Below are positions 37,500 through 42,500 of a stretch of 42,500 nucleotides of DNA, one piece after another. The notes beneath the pieces were generated by a model that worked only from the letters and a program-made list of their open reading frames with translations, searched no databases and was not told where the DNA came from. Source of the DNA: Deinococcus sp. KNUC1210 (lineage in GTDB: Bacteria > Deinococcota > Deinococci > Deinococcales > Deinococcaceae); the NCBI RefSeq assembly GCF_022344005.1, contig NZ_CP092190.1, positions 1,600,001 to 1,642,500 of the forward strand, in the 5' to 3' direction. Within the stretch, counting starts at the first letter, position 1; each line of letters starts with the position of its first letter. The translations under genes and the position numbers were made by a program.

Positions 37500-38525
37500 A
37501 TGATCGGATTGGAAGAAGTCGCAAAACTTGCACGGGTTTCGCCCGCCACCGCGTCTCGGGCACTGCACCGCCCGGAACTGGTCGCGCTGCGAACCCGTGA
37601 GCGCGTGGAGCAGGCCGCCCAGGAGCTGGGATACCGCCCCAACGTGCTGGCCCGCAGCCTGCGAACACGGGGCAGCCGCACCCTGGGTCTGATCGTGACC
37701 GACATCCTCAACCCTTTTCATGCCACGCTTGCCAAAGGCGTGCAGGACGCTGCCGAAGCCCAGGGCTACACCGTACTGATGTTCAATTCCGACGAGCAGC
37801 CCGACAAGGAGCGCCGCGCACTGGAGACCTTGCAGGGCCATCTGCCGCAGGGCCTGATCGTGGTGCCCACCTCCCAGACCGGCGACAATCTGCGGATCGT
37901 GCCGGGCGTCCCGGTGGTGGAACTCGACCGTACCAGCGGCCTGCCGGACGCGCACAGCGTCATGGTCGATAACGTCAGTGGTGCCCGTGAAGCGGTGGCC
38001 CACCTCACCGGGCTGGGACACCGCCGCATCGGAATGATCGTGGGCCGTCAGGATGTCAGTACCGCCCGCGAGCGGCTTCAGGGCTACCGCGAGGCGCTGG
38101 CGGCGGCGGGGCTGCCCTATGTGGAGTCGCTGGTGCTGCCCGGCAATCACCGCGAGGCCGATGGACGGCTGGCCTCGATGCAGCTGCTGTCGCAGCGCGA
38201 GCGCCCCACCGCGCTGTTTGTCGGCAACAACGAGATGACCGTGGGCGCGGTGCTGGCCGCCCGCGACCTGGGGCTGGAACTGCCCCGCGACCTGTCGATC
38301 GTGGGCTTCGACGATTCGCGCTGGGCACAGACCATGTCACCTGCCCTGACGGTGGTGGCGCAGCCGACCTACGAACTAGGCATGGTCGCCTGTCAGTGGC
38401 TGCTGTCGGTGATGCAGGGCAATCCCTGGCCCGAAAACGTGCGGCTTCCGACGGTCCTGATTCACCGTTCCTCGACCGCTCCGCCGCAGCCCACCCGGTC
38501 TCCCACCCAGGCAGCCTCGCCGTGA
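37500..38525 (+). CDS. LacI-family transcriptional regulator of the fructose transporter
   Basis: The 341-residue repressor has an N-terminal helix-turn-helix (residues 1-50, IGLEEVAKLARVSPATASRAL) and hinge, then a sugar-binding domain of the RbsB-like fold (LGLIVTDILNPFHATLAKGV, GHRRIGMIVGRQDV, LSIVGFDDSRWAQTMSP). The ATG at 37500 has AGGAG eight bases upstream, and in-frame extension upstream has no family character. Two operator-like sites lie just before it, so autoregulation is likely, with the transporter genes next door as the other target. Its inducer is probably the sugar, or its phosphate, carried by the transporter. Confidence 0.9.
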   Translation: MIGLEEVAKLARVSPATASRALHRPELVALRTRERVEQAAQELGYRPNVLARSLRTRGSRTLGLIVTDILNPFHATLAKGVQDAAEAQGYTVLMFNSDEQPDKERRALETLQGHLPQGLIVVPTSQTGDNLRIVPGVPVVELDRTSGLPDAHSVMVDNVSGAREAVAHLTGLGHRRIGMIVGRQDVSTARERLQGYREALAAAGLPYVESLVLPGNHREADGRLASMQLLSQRERPTALFVGNNEMTVGAVLAARDLGLELPRDLSIVGFDDSRWAQTMSPALTVVAQPTYELGMVACQWLLSVMQGNPWPENVRLPTVLIHRSSTAPPQPTRSPTQAASP

Positions 38526-38658
38526 ACCGCGCACCTCCCTAGCTTTCTCGGATGTCTCCGCCGTGCAGCGCCTGCTCGTTCCTCCCTGCGAATCTGCTGC
38601 CCGGTCACCAACGTTCGCCCTTCGGCCCTTCGCCTCTCGTTCACCCAGGAGACCTACC

Positions 38659-39672
38659 ATGCCCCAGATCAAGCGTTCCACCAAGCTGACCCTCGCCGCC
38701 CTGACCGCCGCTGTCGCCGTGACCGGAGCCGCGCTCGCCGCTTCGAGCCAGCCGGTCATCGGTCTGATCACCAAGACCGAGACCAACCCCTTCTTCGTCA
38801 AGATGAAAGAGGGCGCCGAGAAGGCCGCCACCGCTGGCGGAGCCAAGCTGCTCAGCGGCGCTGGCAAGACCGACGGTGACAACGCCGGACAGGTGACGGC
38901 CCTGGAGAACATGGTGGCCGCCGGAGCCAAGACCATCCTGATCACGCCCAGCGACAGCAAGGCCATCGTGCCCGCCATCGCCAAGGCCCGCGCCGCTGGC
39001 GTCATGGTGATCGCGCTCGACAGCCCCACCGAACCCGCCAGCGCCGTCGATGCCCTGTTCGCCACCAATAACTACAAGGCCGGGCAGCTGATCGGCCAAT
39101 ACGCCAAGAAAGCGATGGCCGGAAAGAAGGCCGTGATCGCCACCCTCGACCTGTTCCCCGGTCAGCCGGTCGGTATCGCCCGTCACAACGGCTTCCTCCA
39201 GGGCTTCGGCACGGCGGGCATCACCGCGACCACGGCCACCCAGGTCGCGACCGGTGTCGCCTGCGCCGCCGACAGCTTCGGCGATCAGGCCAAGGGCCAG
39301 ACGGCCATGGAGAACTGCCTCCAGAAGAACCCCGACATCAACATCGTCTACACCATCAACGAACCCGCCGCTGCGGGCGCGTACCAGGCGCTCAAGGCCG
39401 CTGGCAAGGAGAAGGACGTGCTGATCGTGTCGGTGGACGGCGGCTGCGCGGGAGTCCGTAACGTGCAGGCAGGCGTGATCGCCGCCACCAGCCAGCAGTA
39501 CCCGCTCAAGATGGCGAGCATGGGTGTGCAGGCGGGCCTCAACTACGTCAAGACCGGCAAGAAGGTGTCGGGCTACACCGATACCGGCGTGACCCTGATC
39601 TCCGACAAGGCGCAGGCGGGCGTGCCCAGCAAGGACAGCAAGTTCGGTCTGGCAAACTGCTGGGGCCAGTAA
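38659..39672 (+). CDS. frcB: Fructose-type ABC transporter substrate-binding protein
   Basis: The 337-residue protein has a signal peptide (about residues 1-28, ending ALAASS) and a mature RbsB-like fold starting VIGLITKTETNPFFVKMKEGAEKA. The segments TINEPAAAGAYQALKAAGKEKDV, VSVDGGCAGVRNV and ATSQQYPL match the fructose-binding FrcB pattern as I remember it. It captures a hexose (probably fructose) outside the membrane. AGGAG lies eight bases before the ATG. It is followed by a long hairpin and then the permease gene, an arrangement that keeps binding protein more abundant than permease. Confidence 0.88.
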   Translation: MPQIKRSTKLTLAALTAAVAVTGAALAASSQPVIGLITKTETNPFFVKMKEGAEKAATAGGAKLLSGAGKTDGDNAGQVTALENMVAAGAKTILITPSDSKAIVPAIAKARAAGVMVIALDSPTEPASAVDALFATNNYKAGQLIGQYAKKAMAGKKAVIATLDLFPGQPVGIARHNGFLQGFGTAGITATTATQVATGVACAADSFGDQAKGQTAMENCLQKNPDINIVYTINEPAAAGAYQALKAAGKEKDVLIVSVDGGCAGVRNVQAGVIAATSQQYPLKMASMGVQAGLNYVKTGKKVSGYTDTGVTLISDKAQAGVPSKDSKFGLANCWGQ

Positions 39673-39733
39673 TCCAGCACTGAAGACCACGCTCACGCTC
39701 CATAGCTGTTTCTCCCCCTTTAAACCGTTTTGC

Positions 39734-39776
39734 CATGAGCTGTGAACCGGGGCCACGCCCATGTTCATGGCTCATG
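39734..39776 (+). ncRNA. Fourteen-bp intercistronic hairpin between frcB and frcC
   Basis: CATGAGCTGTGAAC pairs with GTTCATGGCTCATG (two G-U pairs) around a 15-base loop, with no T-run. It fits an mRNA-stabilising or processing element that protects the frcB message from 3' decay. Confidence 0.55.
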
Positions 39777-39891
39777 CGCTCTCAGCCCTTCACCGCTTCT
39801 TGAGTGACTCTCAGAGCAGCCCCCTTTCAGGAACGTGCAGGCGCATCATGAAAGCACCCACGTTCAGCACAGTTCGTCAGAGGAGGTCATG

Positions 39892-40871
39892 ATGACCCAG
39901 CCCACTGTCAGTACCGCCGCCGGTCCACGCCGGTTTCAGCTTCCCAGCCTCAGCACCCTGGGCCCACTGATCGCGCTGCTCATCGCCGTGATCATCTTCT
40001 CGACCCAGTCGCCGAGATTCTTCAGCGGCACCAACTTTTCGCTGATCCTGCAACAGATTTCCTATACCGCTGTACTTGCTATCGGGCAGACGCTCATCAT
40101 TCTGATTGCTGGCATCGACCTTTCTATCGGCATCGTGATGGCCCTGGGCGGCCTGGTGATGGCAAAACTCGCCACCGAGAGCGGTGTTCCGGCGATTCTC
40201 GCCATCCTGGCCGGATTCGTCACCACCATGTTCTTCGGCTTTATCAGCAGCATCATCATTACCCGCCTGCGCGTACCGCCGTTCATTGCCACGCTGGGCA
40301 TGTTGGGCATCGTCACGGCGCTCAACCAGACGTACAGCGGCTCGCAGACCATCAGCAACCTGCCGCCCGCCCTGACCGCGCTGGGCAACACCTTCAAGAT
40401 CGGCGGCACCGCCATCACCTACGGCACCGTGCTGATGCTGGTCCTGTATCTGATCGCCTGGTTCGTCCTGAGCGAGACAGCCCCCGGACGCCACGTCTAC
40501 GCGGTGGGCAACAACCCCGAAGCCGCCCGCCTGAGCGGTATTCCCATCGACCGCCTGACCATCCTGGTCTACACCATCGCGGGACTGATCTACGGCGTCG
40601 CGGCGCTGATCCTGGTGGCACGAACCGGCGTGGGCGACCCCAACGCAGGCCAGACCGACAACCTCGATTCGATCACGGCGGTGGTGCTGGGCGGAACCAG
40701 TCTCTTCGGCGGGCGCGGCAACGTGCTGGGCACGCTCCTGGGAGCGATCATCGTGGGCGTGTTCCGCAACGGCCTTCAGCTCATCGGTATTCCGTCGGTG
40801 TATCAGTCGCTCATCACCGGCATTCTGATTATTGCCGCCGTCGCGCTCGATCAGATTTCAAGGAGGAAGGC

Positions 40872-40875
<4 letters not shown>
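39892..40875 (+). CDS. frcC: Fructose-type ABC transporter permease
   Basis: This 327-residue integral membrane protein of the carbohydrate-uptake 2 (RbsC/FrcC) family has about ten helices, with AVLAIGQTLIILIAGIDLSIGIVMALG and VVLGGTSLFGGRGNVLGTLLGA as family signatures and GNNPEAARLSGIP in the cytoplasmic loop. Two adjacent ATGs exist. The second, at 39892, is preferred because GAGGAGG is five bases upstream. Its stop overlaps the start of the ATPase gene (ATGA), so translation is coupled. Confidence 0.93.
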
Positions 40876-41702
<827 letters not shown>

Positions 41703-41718
41703 GAAACCGGCCTGTAGG

Positions 41719-41761
41719 AACGGCGCAGGGAACTTGACCTCATCAAGTTCCCTGCGCCGTT
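41719..41761 (+). terminator. Nineteen-bp perfect hairpin after frcA
   Basis: AACGGCGCAGGGAACTTGA is followed by CCTCA and then its exact complement. The stem is far longer than needed and ends in only TTCC. It is likely the terminator of the fructose transporter operon. Confidence 0.75.
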
Positions 41762-41829
41762 TCCATGTTCACAGGCCACACGGTTTCGGGCTGCACGTTC
41801 ACGGGCTACCTGCCACACGCCGGAAGCTC

Positions 41830-41835
41830 TACAAT
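41830..41835 (+). promoter_or_regulatory. -10 box for a leaderless small-protein gene
   Basis: TACAAT lies exactly six bases before the ATG at 41842. Confidence 0.55.
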
Positions 41836-41841
41836 TCCCAC

Positions 41842-42075
41842 ATGACCGACGACTCCATTCAGCTTCCGCCGCAGCTCGGAGGGCTGGAGGCGCTGGGCGG
41901 GCAACTCGTGTGGCGTATCGGCAAGGACGATCTGTCCGACGAGGTGGTGGTGCGGCTGGGCTACGCCTCGGCCACGCCCCGCTTTGCCCACCTGCCCAGG
42001 CTTCGCAGCGCCACCGACCAGGAGTTGCAGGCAGCGCTGGAAGCGGGCAGCGTCGTTATCGAGTGGGTGGACTGA
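41842..42075 (+). CDS. Hypothetical protein (77 residues)
   Basis: A small soluble, acidic protein (MTDDSIQLPPQLGGLEALGG...) with a conserved-looking core GQLVWRIGKDDLSDEVVVRLGY and no membrane segment or cysteine. I do not recognise the family. The ATG at 41842 is preferred because of the TACAAT box six bases before it. The DUF3809 gene starts 21 bases after its stop and may be cotranscribed. Confidence 0.6.
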   Translation: MTDDSIQLPPQLGGLEALGGQLVWRIGKDDLSDEVVVRLGYASATPRFAHLPRLRSATDQELQAALEAGSVVIEWVD

Positions 42076-42096
42076 CGTGCAGATCAGGCTGGACAC

Positions 42097-42500
42097 GTGC
42101 TGATTGAGGCCGAACAGGTCTTCAGCCTGCCGTTCCCCGGCGATCAGGCGGCGGCGCTGGACTTTCTGCGCGATCCGGCCCGCTCGCTGTCGCGCCTGCG
42201 CTTCCTGCACGAGCTGACCGTGAGCAACGAAACGCCGGCAGAGGTGCGGGCGGTGCTGGTCGTGCAGATGCCGATGCTCGGAAGTGTGACTCTGCCGCTG
42301 CACAGCCGCCTGACCGCCACCCCCGGGGCGCACGCCTGGAAAGCCTGCCCATCGCAGATGAACGGGCCTGGATCGAACTGAGCGGCGAAGGCAGTGCCGA
42401 CACTGTCTCCAGCAGCACCACCCTGGCCTACAGCTTTCGCTTCGTGGCCCATCTGGACGCACCCGCCGCCGAGCAGTGGGGCGGCGCAGCGTTCGAGAAA
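42097..42500 (+). CDS. DUF3809 family protein, cut by the window end and apparently frameshifted
   Basis: The N terminus VLIEAEQVFSLPFPGDQAAALDFLRDPARSL and VVQMPMLGSVTLPLHSRLT match the DUF3809 family that I associate with Deinococcus. The frame starting at the GTG at 42097 ends at 42381 in sequence without family character. One extra base in the C5G4 run at 42320-42328 would let the true frame continue as ARLESLPIADERAWIELSGEG...AYSFRFVAHLDAP through the window end. The start GTG has only a weak Shine-Dalgarno sequence. Function is unknown. Confidence 0.65.

Overview
The window reads as an ordinary stretch of chromosome from a Deinococcus species. The reasons are high G+C content, a replicative helicase gene followed directly by a Nudix gene, a DUF3809-type gene at the right edge, glycolipid-type glycosyltransferases, and many genes whose start codon sits six bases after a TANNNT -10 box, the leaderless arrangement known to be common in Deinococcus. 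I see no phage, IS element, CRISPR array or plasmid function. The genus call is from remembered family and gene-order resemblance, not a search.

Layout. 1-2.5 kb: tail of a UvrD/PcrA helicase, dnaB and a Nudix hydrolase. 2.6-8.2 kb (minus strand): a SARP-like ATPase regulator and a class A penicillin-binding protein. 8.4-13 kb: the glycine cleavage genes gcvT, gcvH and gcvP with hairpins between them. 13.1-20.4 kb: a small membrane protein, a hydroxyacid-oxoacid transhydrogenase, then an envelope-glycan neighbourhood (polysaccharide deacetylase, MFS transporter in two pieces, two glycosyltransferases, and a degenerate deacetylase-like protein with a YkoP-like tail). 20.4-24.6 kb: tRNA-Pro, tRNA-Gly, tRNA-Arg, a divergent sulfurtransferase/sufE pair, L-asparaginase, hemC and tRNA-Gln. 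24.7-31.3 kb: mostly single genes (DUF418 protein, amino-acid ABC binding protein, YjbR-like protein, GNAT, argB, a zinc-ribbon protein, an N-formylglutamate amidohydrolase-like protein, an aldo/keto reductase). 31.4-35.9 kb (minus strand): one tightly packed operon encoding an HtrA protease, a 105-residue single-pass membrane protein, a ferric-reductase-like membrane protein and an OmpR-type two-component system. 36-37.1 kb: DoxX and an anchored protein of unknown function. 37.2-41.8 kb: a LacI regulator with the frcBCA-type fructose ABC transporter, closed by a 19-bp perfect hairpin. 41.8-42.5 kb: a 77-residue protein and a DUF3809 gene cut by the window end.

Two patterns cross the window. 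First, at least eight genes have a -10 box exactly six bases before the start codon. Second, six loci carry eight apparent one-base indels, mostly in G/C homopolymers, that break otherwise good genes: the SARP regulator, the PBP tail (two that compensate), the deacetylase (two), the MFS gene, the family 2 glycosyltransferase and the DUF3809 gene. These look more like sequencing or assembly errors than decay, but only read data can decide. The most interesting biology is the HtrA/ferric-reductase-like/two-component operon, whose promoter has an 11-bp-period direct repeat in place of a -35 box, and the set of unassigned operator-like palindromes.
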